In this document: piece after piece, positions 35,194-45,567 of the stretch
Layout of the letters: each line of letters begins with the position of its first letter
Position numbering within the stretch: the stretch's first letter is position 1
Assembly: GCF_022758885.1 (NCBI RefSeq)
Contig: NZ_JALEBH010000001.1
Coordinates: 2,573,501 to 2,637,500 of the forward strand
Length of the DNA: 64,000 nucleotides
Source of the DNA: Sphingobium sp. BYY-5
GTDB lineage: Bacteria > Pseudomonadota > Alphaproteobacteria > Sphingomonadales > Sphingomonadaceae
Direction: 5' to 3'
Program-made: the position numbers and the translations under genes
The notes under the pieces: model-generated
What the model was told of the DNA's origin: nothing
The model's input: the letters and a program-made list of their open reading frames with translations, nothing else
Database searches by the model: none

Positions 35194-36032
35194 AGGCGCT
35201 GGCCGGTGCGATGCTGCTTGCGGGACTCGTTATTTCGCCGGCAGTCGGCACAGCGGCGCCTGCCCCCGATTTACGGCTGACTGGTCCCTTGATGCAGGGC
35301 GGTGTCGTCATAGGGAATGCGCCCGCAGGAATTGTCGCCCTGAATCTGGATCAGCAGTTGGTGCCGGTCGATGCCGACGGCCGTTTCCTGATCGCCTTCG
35401 ATCGGGACGCGCCACCTGTGGCGCGTCTGTCCGCGCGTTTCGCCGATGGCCGCACGATCGACCGTCAACTGACCGTTGCGCCGCGTGACTGGCGGATCGA
35501 GCGCGTGAACGTGCCGCTCCGTTCGACCAAGAGCAGCGAAGCCTTTCTGGCGTTGCGCAAGCCCGAACTGGAGGCGATCGACGTTGCCCGCAAGACGATG
35601 ACCAATGCCCAGGGGTGGCGACAACGCTTCATCTGGCCGCGCATCGGCAGCATCTCCGGCCTGTTTGGGTCGCAGCGCATCTATCAGGGGCAGCCGGGCG
35701 CCTATCATGGCGGCGTGGATATTGCGGGCGCGACCGGCGAACCGGTGGTGGCGCCGGCCGACGGCGTCGTCATCCTGGCGGCGGGCGACAAGCCCTTTAC
35801 GCTGGAGGGGCATCTGCTGATGATTGACCATGGTCATGGCCTCAACAGCGCCTTCCTGCATCTGTCGCGGATCGACGTGAAGGTCGGCGATCATGTGACC
35901 CAAGGGCAGCGGATCGGCGCCATCGGGGCGACCGGCCGGGCGACCGGCCCGCATCTTCATTGGGGCATGAAGTGGAACACCGCGCGGATCGATCCGCTGC
36001 TGCTTGCTGGACCGATGCCGAGCGGCCGATAG
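35190..36032 (+). CDS. M23 family peptidase (LytM-like)
   Basis: A 280-residue exported protein with a signal peptide (residues 1-22, ending GTAAPA), a beta-rich N-terminal domain (~25-110) and a C-terminal M23 domain. The zinc ligands are in YHGGVDI (His and Asp) and GPHLHWG (second His of HxH); the middle H of HGHGLNS is also conserved. It cleaves peptide bridges of peptidoglycan in the periplasm, or acts as a LytM activator; all usual ligands are present, so it is likely active. It overlaps DUF2093 by four bases. Confidence 0.9.
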   Translation: MKALAGAMLLAGLVISPAVGTAAPAPDLRLTGPLMQGGVVIGNAPAGIVALNLDQQLVPVDADGRFLIAFDRDAPPVARLSARFADGRTIDRQLTVAPRDWRIERVNVPLRSTKSSEAFLALRKPELEAIDVARKTMTNAQGWRQRFIWPRIGSISGLFGSQRIYQGQPGAYHGGVDIAGATGEPVVAPADGVVILAAGDKPFTLEGHLLMIDHGHGLNSAFLHLSRIDVKVGDHVTQGQRIGAIGATGRATGPHLHWGMKWNTARIDPLLLAGPMPSGR

Positions 36033-36038
36033 GACGGA

Positions 36039-36581
36039 TCAGCCGACCCGCTTCATCCGCACGGCGCGGCCGCCCTCTACCTTGCCCATGAAGCTGCCCA
36101 TGGTGGCGCGGCGAATCTCGATGGCCTGGCCGACCTTGGGATCGCGGCCGGTGGTGGCCTCGGTCGTCATCCAGGTCGCGCCGTCTTCCAGGACGATCTG
36201 CCACTTGCCATAGCCCAGACTGCGCAGTGACGCGATCCTGGCCTCGATATGGCTGAAACCTTCCTCTTCCTTTGTTGCCTCCCTGTCGTCGCCATCCCCC
36301 AGGAAGGGCAGTTTGGGGAAGGCGAATCCGAACAGCGTCTTGCGCGTCTTGTTGAGTTCGCTCTTGTCCAGCACGACCACTTCGTCGCGTTGAGATGCGA
36401 CCTCCATCGCGCCGACCTGTTGATCGAAGCAGGCAAGGCGCTGCGCATCATTGGCGATGGCGCGGCACTGGAGCAGGTTGGTAAAGATTTCAGCCCTGGG
36501 CTGCTCCCTGGGGGCCGCTGCGGCTTGTCCCGCCAGAAGGCAGAGGGGAACCGTCAGAAGCCAACCATGCTTGCCGTTCAT
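36039..36581 (-). CDS. Exported protein of unknown function
   Basis: A 180-residue protein starting MNGKHGWLLTVPLCLLAGQAAA (signal peptide). Next is a short helical part with CRAIANDAQRLACFDQQVGAM, a two-cysteine motif seen at the N-terminus of several periplasmic proteins such as VasI-like ones. A flexible acidic linker (GDGDDREATKEEEG) leads to a beta-rich C-terminal domain (IEARIASLRSLGYGKWQIVLEDGATWMTTEA). Function not recognised; no type VI secretion genes are nearby. It is convergent with the M23 gene. Confidence 0.6.
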   Translation of the reverse strand: MNGKHGWLLTVPLCLLAGQAAAAPREQPRAEIFTNLLQCRAIANDAQRLACFDQQVGAMEVASQRDEVVVLDKSELNKTRKTLFGFAFPKLPFLGDGDDREATKEEEGFSHIEARIASLRSLGYGKWQIVLEDGATWMTTEATTGRDPKVGQAIEIRRATMGSFMGKVEGGRAVRMKRVG

Positions 36582-36975
36582 GTCCGCATTCTCCTTCGCC
36601 CAAGCCTCTATCGGCGGTAACATGCATTCGCCGGAAGCCAGGTCAATATGATCGTGGCCAACATGTGTCTCCTTGGCGGAGGCACATTTGATCTCTCTCC
36701 GCAGCGATGTTTGCATTAATGCTACAGTGCTTTGGAATTTCGTGAAATAATCTTGCAACACGATCGTAAAACAGCCGTCTCCGACCCTTGTTGTATTTAT
36801 GATACAGCATCTTCCAAAAGCGGCCTTTGTGCTTTTCCCCCGCTTTACAGCGCCCTGAACCCCGCGCAGTTTCCGGCAATCCATATGGGGGGGATCGCTG
36901 TCGGGCACCATTCCCTTCATAGGTGACAAGTTAGTGGCAGATCATCTGCCAAACTCCAGAGCAAGGGACTGGACT
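36582..36975. promoter_or_regulatory. AT-richer regulatory gap before the second TBDR
   Basis: No credible gene in this 394-base gap. It is visibly more AT-rich than its surroundings between 36690 and 36830. It contains a palindrome TGTAT-TTATG-ATACA (36792-36806) and a second small repeat TTTCGTGAAA (36736-36745). No promoter with good -35 and -10 boxes could be fixed. An alternative GTG for the receptor at 36934 lies inside the gap. Confidence 0.4.
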
Positions 36976-39900
36976 GTGAAAACATTTTCGAAAAGGGCAC
37001 TTCTGCGTGCCAGCGCCGCTCCGGCGATCCTGAGCGCGTCGCTGATCGCGACGGCTGCGTTCGCGCAAGAGCCGCAGGCGGCGAACGCTCCTGCTGAAGG
37101 CGATACCATCATCGTCACGGGTTCGCTGATCCGCAACCCGAACCTTGAGCGTTCGACCCCGGTTACTGCGACCACATCCGACCAGATTCAGTTGAAGCAG
37201 AACAACACCGCCGAAGACATTCTGCGTGAAATCCCAGGCGTTGTCCCCAGCATCGGTTCTGCCGTTAACAACGGCAATGGCGGCTTTTCGTTGACGGACC
37301 TTCGTGGTTTGGGTTCGTTTCGCAACATTGTGCTTGTCGATGGTTCGCGTCTTGCTCCTTCAACCCTTCGTGGTGAGTTCGACCTCAATAACATCCCGTT
37401 GGCGTTGATCGAACGTGTCGACGTGCTGACCGGTGGCGCTTCCACCACCTATGGTGCTGACGCGATCGCGGGCGTAGTGAACTTTATCACCAAATCGGAT
37501 TTTGCTGGCCTGGAAGGGAACATTTCCAACCAGTTGACCGAACAGGGCGACGGCAATTATTTCCGTGCTGACCTGACCTTGGGTGCGAATTTCGACGATG
37601 GCCGCGGCAATGTGGTCTTCTCGGTCGGTTATCAGCAATCTGATCCAGTCTATCAGGGCGATCGTTCCTTTTCGAGTGCCTCGATTGACTCCTTCACCGG
37701 TGCCAGCGGTGGTTCGGGCACCTCGACGCCGTCTCGTTTCACCAATGTGAACGTGACTGGCGCTGACTCGATCACCACCGGTTGCGGCGCGACGGGACAG
37801 GTGGCTTGTAACGCAGTCCAGGGCAACCGCCAGGTGACTGCCGCAGGAGGAGCTTTCCGTCCGACGTCCGCGTTCGATGCATATAATTTCAACCCTTACA
37901 ACATCTTCCAGACGCCGTTTGAGCGCTTCAACATGTATGGCGCGGGCCGTTACGAAGTTAGTGACGCAGTGGAAGTCTACACCCGGGGCGTGTTCTCGAA
38001 GAACACCGTCAGCACCATCATCGCACCGTCGGGCGTGTTTGGCATTTCGGTCAATGTTCCGTTGAGTAATCCCTATCTGTCGGCGGCGCAGCGTAACGCT
38101 TTCTGCGCCTTCGACACGAATCCCGGTGCGGGCTACACAGCTCGCTTTAGCCAGGCGGAATGCGACGCGGCCGCGCTTGCAACCAATCCTAATGACCCCA
38201 ACTATAAGACCGTCTCCACGACGGTGAGCCGTCGTGCCACGGAACTTGGTCCACGTATCTCGGACTTCACCACCACCTTCTTCGATTACAGGATCGGTGC
38301 GCGCGGCGGTATCACTGATACGATCGACTGGGATATTTCGGGTGCTTATGGTCAGAGCGAGCAGGTACAGACCCAAAAGGGCTACTGGCTGAATTCGCGC
38401 GTGCGCCAGGCTCTGCTGGCAACCAATACCACTAGCTGCCTTGATGATTCGAATGGTTGTGTTCCGCTCAATCTGTTCGGCCCCGACGGTTCGATTACGG
38501 CGGCCCAGAATGCGTTCCTGAATGCCAATAGCCAGGTCACGACCAAGACCTCGTTGGCACAGGTTAAAGGCACGGTCAGTGGCGATATTGGCATAGCGGC
38601 TCCTTGGGCATCTGATGCAGTCGCTTTCGCAATCGGTGGTGAATATCGCAAATATACCGCCACGCGCGAATCCGATCTGCTGTCCCAGTCGGGTGATCTC
38701 GGCGGCGCTGGCGGCGCATCGCCGAATGTTGATGGCGCCTATGACGTCTACGAAGCATATGGCGAACTGATTCTGCCGCTGGTGCAGGACAAGCCATTCT
38801 TCCAGGATCTGACCGCGGAGGCGGGCATCCGCTACTCCGACTACAGCGTCCGTGGGGGATCGGGCTACAAAACCACCACGTGGAAGGCGGGCGGTAGCTG
38901 GACTCCGGTCGATGGGATCAAGATTCGCGGTAACTACGCGCACGCTGTTCGTGCGCCTAATATTTCGGAACTCTTCTCGCCCCTCAACACCGTGCTGACC
39001 AACTTGTCGGCCGATCCGTGCGCGGGTATCGCTCCGACCCAGAATGCCAATCTTGCGGCAATCTGCATCGCGCAGGGGGCAACGGCTGCTCAGCTAGGTT
39101 CGATCATCAACGATCCGGCTGGCCAGGTGAACACCACTACGGGCGGCAATCTCGCTCTGAAGCCAGAAAAGTCGAACAGCTATACCATTGGCGTTGTGTT
39201 GCAGCCGACTTTCGCCCGTGGCCTGTCGATTACTGTCGATTATTACAACATCAAGATCACCGGAGCGATCACCAACCCGACGCCGGATGACGTGATCAAT
39301 GGCTGTTTTGGCAATGTCACTGCGGCCAGTGCGACGGATCCGGCTTGTACGAATATCCGGCGTGACCCATCGACTGGTTCACTCTTTGGTGAAGCCGCGG
39401 TTGTGGGGGGCTTGTACCAGCCACTGTCGAACCTCGGTCGACTGCAGACGGATGGTATCGATGTTTCGCTGAACTATTCGAAGGACATCGGTTTCGCCCA
39501 GTGGTCGCTGGCCGCGACTGGTAACTGGACCCATTCTTCGAAGTTCCAGGCGACGCCGACTTCTGTTAACCGCGAATGTGTCGGCCTCTATTCGGTCAAT
39601 TGCGGCTATAGTGGTTCGCTGCAGCCGGAGTTCCAGTGGTCGGTCCGTAACACCTTGTCCTTCGGCGTGGCTGATGTGTCGCTGCTGTGGCGCTATATCG
39701 ACGGTATGAAGTATGAGGACGGTGATGCTTTCGTTGGTGAACTCAACGGCAAGCAGGTTGATTTCAACCATATTCCGGCTGAACATTATTTCGACCTGAC
39801 CACGCGCTTCCATGCGTCGGATGAGCTTACCTTCACGCTCACCGTGCAGAACCTGCTGGACAACAAGCCCAAGGTTGTTGGTAACACGATTGGTGCAACC

Positions 39901-39984
39901 GCCTTCAATAGCGGTAATGTCTATCCGTCGACATACGACGCGCTCGGCCGTCGCTATGCGGTGTCCGCGAAGTTCCGCTTCTGA
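36976..39984 (+). CDS. TonB-dependent receptor of a hydroxylase/sulfotransferase-linked cluster
   Basis: A 1002-residue receptor. The GTG at 36976 has AAGGGA 8 bases before it and gives a proper signal peptide (MKTFSKRALLRAS, cut after ATAAFA). TonB box-like DTIIVTGSLI is at 43-52; the plug reads LRGLGSFRNIVLVDGSRL and RVDVLTGGASTTYGADAIAGVVNFITK; the barrel ends RRYAVSAKFRF. It belongs to the GSLIRNPN/GSRI plug type common in Caulobacter and sphingomonads, whose ligands are mostly unknown. Codons end in T much more often than in neighbouring genes. It is followed by a terminator and then the sulfotransferase-like gene on the opposite strand. Confidence 0.92.
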   Translation: MKTFSKRALLRASAAPAILSASLIATAAFAQEPQAANAPAEGDTIIVTGSLIRNPNLERSTPVTATTSDQIQLKQNNTAEDILREIPGVVPSIGSAVNNGNGGFSLTDLRGLGSFRNIVLVDGSRLAPSTLRGEFDLNNIPLALIERVDVLTGGASTTYGADAIAGVVNFITKSDFAGLEGNISNQLTEQGDGNYFRADLTLGANFDDGRGNVVFSVGYQQSDPVYQGDRSFSSASIDSFTGASGGSGTSTPSRFTNVNVTGADSITTGCGATGQVACNAVQGNRQVTAAGGAFRPTSAFDAYNFNPYNIFQTPFERFNMYGAGRYEVSDAVEVYTRGVFSKNTVSTIIAPSGVFGISVNVPLSNPYLSAAQRNAFCAFDTNPGAGYTARFSQAECDAAALATNPNDPNYKTVSTTVSRRATELGPRISDFTTTFFDYRIGARGGITDTIDWDISGAYGQSEQVQTQKGYWLNSRVRQALLATNTTSCLDDSNGCVPLNLFGPDGSITAAQNAFLNANSQVTTKTSLAQVKGTVSGDIGIAAPWASDAVAFAIGGEYRKYTATRESDLLSQSGDLGGAGGASPNVDGAYDVYEAYGELILPLVQDKPFFQDLTAEAGIRYSDYSVRGGSGYKTTTWKAGGSWTPVDGIKIRGNYAHAVRAPNISELFSPLNTVLTNLSADPCAGIAPTQNANLAAICIAQGATAAQLGSIINDPAGQVNTTTGGNLALKPEKSNSYTIGVVLQPTFARGLSITVDYYNIKITGAITNPTPDDVINGCFGNVTAASATDPACTNIRRDPSTGSLFGEAAVVGGLYQPLSNLGRLQTDGIDVSLNYSKDIGFAQWSLAATGNWTHSSKFQATPTSVNRECVGLYSVNCGYSGSLQPEFQWSVRNTLSFGVADVSLLWRYIDGMKYEDGDAFVGELNGKQVDFNHIPAEHYFDLTTRFHASDELTFTLTVQNLLDNKPKVVGNTIGATAFNSGNVYPSTYDALGRRYAVSAKFRF

Positions 39985-40012
39985 TCAGCAATCGCGTTTA
40001 GACAAAAAGAAA

Positions 40013-40042
40013 GGGGCTGGTGGAAACACCGGCCCCTTTTTT
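40013..40042 (+). terminator. Rho-independent terminator of the TBDR gene
   Basis: GGGGCTGGTG and CACCGGCCCC pair over ten positions (one T-G wobble) around GAAA, followed by six T residues. It begins 28 bases past the receptor stop codon. Confidence 0.9.
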
Positions 40043-40079
40043 ATGTGTTATCGGGGAGGGAGCAGAAGGGATTTGAAAT

Positions 40080-41105
40080 TCAGCCCAGAAGTGGGCGCGG
40101 CAACGTCATGGGAATGGCGGCATTAGTGGCGATGATGCTGGCCCAATGCATGACCTTCTCGACCTCTTCCCCATAGGTTTCGAGATCGCGCTGCGCCTGA
40201 CGAGTGCGTTGGCCATCGACAAATTCGACGCCGCTTTTGGCATCGCGCGCGAAGACTGGGCCAGTGACGATCTCATCGATCATTGCTTCGTCCATGGACA
40301 GGCTGAACAATCCTGCCAGTGCGGTGAGGCTATCCTTCGGCCGCGCGACCAAAGTCTCGCTGTCGAGTGTTGCCACCCGATCGCCCAACCGCTGGGTAAG
40401 CATGAGAAACTGCCCTTGTTGTGCCAGCCAGCCAACCGCAGCAACCTGGATATCGGTTAAGTCCAGATATTGATCCGGTGCGATACCGACAGGCGCAAGC
40501 ATCCCCTCTCGCATCAGCTTCTGGAACAGATCGCGGACCCAGAGTCGTCCCCACATGCCCTTGCGCGCGATTGAGGCGAGATACATGTCTAATGGGGCGT
40601 GTAGCAGCAAGGCTCGTGCTTGTGGTCGCAGGCCCATGATACCGGGGATCAGCGGATTGACGATGTTGGAAGGTTTGACCACTGTGGTTTCGCCGGGGTT
40701 GAATGGGCGGGCGAGCAAGCGCATCCCCTCGTCCAGCACCCGCGCCACGTCTGCCCCCTTGGCGCCTCGATGGCGCCAGCCGATCAGGTCGTTGAGCAGT
40801 ACGGGTTCCTTGAGGCCCATGGCGATGCCGGTTTGATCGAAAGCGGCCGCCAGCAGGGTCGAACAACAATAGGCCGAATGAAAGAGGAAATGGATCGGTC
40901 CTGGCGCGGCGGCCTGTGCCATGGCATCAGCGCGACGCAGGACCATAGGTTGTTCCTGCCCTAGATACTCGTCGATCAGGAACGGAATCTCCGCATGCCG
41001 TTTGCGTGGAACGTGCAGCATGTGGAAAGCATCATGGCCAGGATCGTAGCGATGGGCGAGCCATTCGGCATTGGTCATGGCGTTATGGAGGGAAGGGGCG
41101 CTCAT
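40080..41105 (-). CDS. Sulfotransferase-like P-loop protein
   Basis: A 341-residue cytoplasmic protein. The start at MSAPSLHNAMTNAEW has GAAGG 9 bases upstream. Residues 70-86 (PIHFLFHSAYCCSTLLA) resemble the PAPS-binding strand-loop-helix of sulfotransferases, with an unusual HSAYCCST loop in place of RSGTT. LKEPVLLNDLIGW follows, and VVKPSNIVNPLIPGIM plus ALLLHAPLDMYLASIARKG could be the second phosphate-binding element. I recognise this as a sphingomonad family often near TBDRs, without known substrate. It shares a 109-base divergent promoter gap with the hydroxylase gene. Confidence 0.6.
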   Translation of the reverse strand: MSAPSLHNAMTNAEWLAHRYDPGHDAFHMLHVPRKRHAEIPFLIDEYLGQEQPMVLRRADAMAQAAAPGPIHFLFHSAYCCSTLLAAAFDQTGIAMGLKEPVLLNDLIGWRHRGAKGADVARVLDEGMRLLARPFNPGETTVVKPSNIVNPLIPGIMGLRPQARALLLHAPLDMYLASIARKGMWGRLWVRDLFQKLMREGMLAPVGIAPDQYLDLTDIQVAAVGWLAQQGQFLMLTQRLGDRVATLDSETLVARPKDSLTALAGLFSLSMDEAMIDEIVTGPVFARDAKSGVEFVDGQRTRQAQRDLETYGEEVEKVMHWASIIATNAAIPMTLPRPLLG

Positions 41106-41214
41106 GACCATCAGCCTTCGCATGGTCGCCATATTCGCACAAGGTGACAAGATTTCACCCACTTGCCATGGCTAATGCGTCTGATAGCCTGACGGATCAA
41201 AGCTGGGGGGCTTT

Positions 41215-42495
41215 ATGGATGTGACGGTTGGGCGGTTGTTGCAACAGGCGGTGGAGGCGCGGCGTCAAGGCCGTATCGCCGAGGCTGAACGAATGCTGGG
41301 GGATGCGCTCAAACATCAACCGGGTGAGCCGCAGGCGCTCAACCTGCTTGGTCTGATCGCTCTTGATCGACGCGACTTCGCGGCGGCGCATAGTCATTTT
41401 CTGGCGGCGGTGCAGGTTGATCCGAAGGAAGCCGCGTTGTGGATGAACGTTGCGTCGGCAGAGCGCGGATTGGTTGACGTCGAAGGAGAGCGCAGCGCGT
41501 TGATTCAGGCGATTGCGATCGATCAGCGTAACTTGATGGCGCAGGTTCGCATGGCCCAGTTGCAACAGAAGCAGGGGGAAGCGCAGGCGGCGGCTGATAG
41601 TTGGGGCAAAGTGCTGGCACTGACAGCGGGCCTGACCGATATTCCGCCTGCGTTAGCTAGCACGCTGGAGGAAGCGCGCCAGTTCGTTCGCGATCATAAT
41701 GCCCATTTTGCTGCCTTTATCGAGGCGGGCGTGGCAGAAGGATTGAATGTAGCTGACACTGTTGCTCGGCGGCGTTTCCAGGCCTGTCTCGACCATGAGT
41801 TCGGCCGTCGCTCCATCTATCAGAATCACTGTTCCGGGTTGCACTATCCGTTTCTTCCGGCCGATGAATTTTTCGACCGGCAGCATTTCTCCTGGATGGC
41901 AGAATTGGAAGCGCAGAGCGATGCAATCCGCGCAGAGTTCCTGGCATTGATAGAGCGGGACGGCGCTAACGTTCGTCCCTACGTGCAACAGGACGCAGGG
42001 ACTCCTGAGAACCAGTGGACGGCTCTGGACGGATCACTTGATTGGAGTGCCGCCTTTTTGTGGGAATATGGCGTGCGCAACGAGACAGTTTGTGCTGCCT
42101 GTCCGCAGACAGTGGCGGCGCTCGAAGCGCTGCCTCGCGCCGATATTCCCGGCCGCGCCCCTTCGGCCTTCTTCTCGCTGCTCAAGCCTCGAAGCCGAAT
42201 CCCGGCTCATACCGGCGTCACTAATACCCGCGCCATCATCCATTTGCCGCTCATAGTTCCGCCCGGCTGCCTCTTCCGTGTCGGCGGCGAAACAAGGGCT
42301 TGGCAAGAAGGTATCGCCTTCGCCTTCGATGACACAATAGATCACGAAGCCTGGAATGATAGCGATCATTTGCGTGTGGTGCTGATTTTCGATGTCTGGA
42401 ATCCACATTTGTCACTTGAAGAGCAGAAATTATTGAAGCAATTCTATGCAACGGCCGATGCCAGCAAGACGAAAGATATCCAGGTGAGCATCTGA
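41215..42495 (+). CDS. TPR protein with aspartyl/asparaginyl beta-hydroxylase domain
   Basis: A 426-residue protein in two parts. Residues 5-130 are TPR-like helices (VEARRQGRIAEAERMLGDALKHQPGEPQALNLLGLIAL...). Residues ~225-405 are an AspH-type 2-oxoglutarate/Fe(II) oxygenase: the iron ligands His332 (AHTGVTNTR) and His377 (DTIDHEAWN) are 45 residues apart, with Arg387 (LRVVLIFDVWNP) to bind 2-oxoglutarate, closely matching human AspH spacing. It probably hydroxylates Asp or Asn in a protein or peptide bound by the TPR part. It is preceded and followed by genes of the same putative cluster. Confidence 0.85.
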   Translation: MDVTVGRLLQQAVEARRQGRIAEAERMLGDALKHQPGEPQALNLLGLIALDRRDFAAAHSHFLAAVQVDPKEAALWMNVASAERGLVDVEGERSALIQAIAIDQRNLMAQVRMAQLQQKQGEAQAAADSWGKVLALTAGLTDIPPALASTLEEARQFVRDHNAHFAAFIEAGVAEGLNVADTVARRRFQACLDHEFGRRSIYQNHCSGLHYPFLPADEFFDRQHFSWMAELEAQSDAIRAEFLALIERDGANVRPYVQQDAGTPENQWTALDGSLDWSAAFLWEYGVRNETVCAACPQTVAALEALPRADIPGRAPSAFFSLLKPRSRIPAHTGVTNTRAIIHLPLIVPPGCLFRVGGETRAWQEGIAFAFDDTIDHEAWNDSDHLRVVLIFDVWNPHLSLEEQKLLKQFYATADASKTKDIQVSI

Positions 42496-42566
42496 CCGAC
42501 GGCAGGAGAGCGAATTGCGCCTCACAAGCGAAAGATCTTTTCCATTGCCTCTCAGGGAGATTTTAA

Positions 42567-42824
42567 GTGCATGTTTTAAAAGCAGTAACCGCGTCATGTC
42601 TGTTTATCATGGCCATGCCTGCACTGGCAGAAGACAAGCCCCAGGTGGCTCGGAATGATCCCAATGCCGTGCGCTGCAAGCGGCTTGAGGTTACCGGATC
42701 GCTGGTGCGCAAGGAACGAATCTGCAAAACTAATGCGGAATGGCGCGCTATCAGCGAGCAGCAAAATCGCGACGCCGATGACCTGATTACCCGCAGCCGC
42801 GTAGGGATGAATCCTAACAATTGA
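42567..42824 (+). CDS. Small secreted protein with two cysteines
   Basis: An 85-residue protein. A GTG start with GGAGA six bases upstream gives a signal peptide (residues 1-21, ...FIMAMPALA). The mature ~64 residues hold two Cys (37 and 53) around RLEVTGSLVRKERI and then KTNAEWRAISEQQNRDADDLI. Similar small proteins with a C-x15-C loop and TGSxL core occur in other sphingomonads; function unknown. The loop resembles the TonB box region of the receptor in this cluster (VTGSLIRNPN). It lies 71 bases after the hydroxylase gene. Confidence 0.72.
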   Translation: MHVLKAVTASCLFIMAMPALAEDKPQVARNDPNAVRCKRLEVTGSLVRKERICKTNAEWRAISEQQNRDADDLITRSRVGMNPNN

Positions 42825-42874
42825 TGCGCAGCCACCCGTCGGCAATCGGAACGACATTGCTGGGATGGCCGATT

Positions 42875-42911
42875 AGCAAAAGGCCCATCGTTCATGCGAC
42901 GGGCCTTTTGC

Positions 42912-42912
<1 letters not shown>
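42875..42912. terminator. Bidirectional terminator between the small secreted gene and clpB
   Basis: AGCAAAAGGCCC and GGGCCTTTTGCT are exact 12-base arms around a 14-base loop. The stem supplies T runs on both strands (TTTT on the plus side within the right arm, and the A4 of the left arm reads T4 on the minus strand). It ends at the clpB stop codon, serving both converging genes. Confidence 0.85.
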
Positions 42913-45491
<2,579 letters not shown>

Positions 45492-45520
45492 GCGGTCCTC
45501 ATGGAAATGGATTGCCAGCG

Positions 45521-45549
45521 ATGTAATGTTGCCAAAAAGTCACACAAGG
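45521..45549 (-). promoter_or_regulatory. Possible RpoH (sigma-32) promoter of clpB
   Basis: Read on the minus strand, CCTTG and CATTACAT are separated by 16 bases and lie 30-58 bases before the clpB ATG. CTTG at -35 is the hallmark of alphaproteobacterial heat-shock promoters, but the -10 box matches only partly. The placement before clpB is the main support. Confidence 0.35.
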
Positions 45550-45567
45550 CCTGGCCTCGAAAAATCC

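Noticed and set aside
36582..36929. N-terminal extension of the exported unknown protein up to 36929
   Set aside because: The extra 116 residues show no protein-like pattern, while the ATG at 36581 starts a clear signal peptide.
37360..38943. 527-codon open frame opposite the second TBDR
   Set aside because: It is antisense to plug and barrel coding sequence, without initiation signals or protein-like composition.
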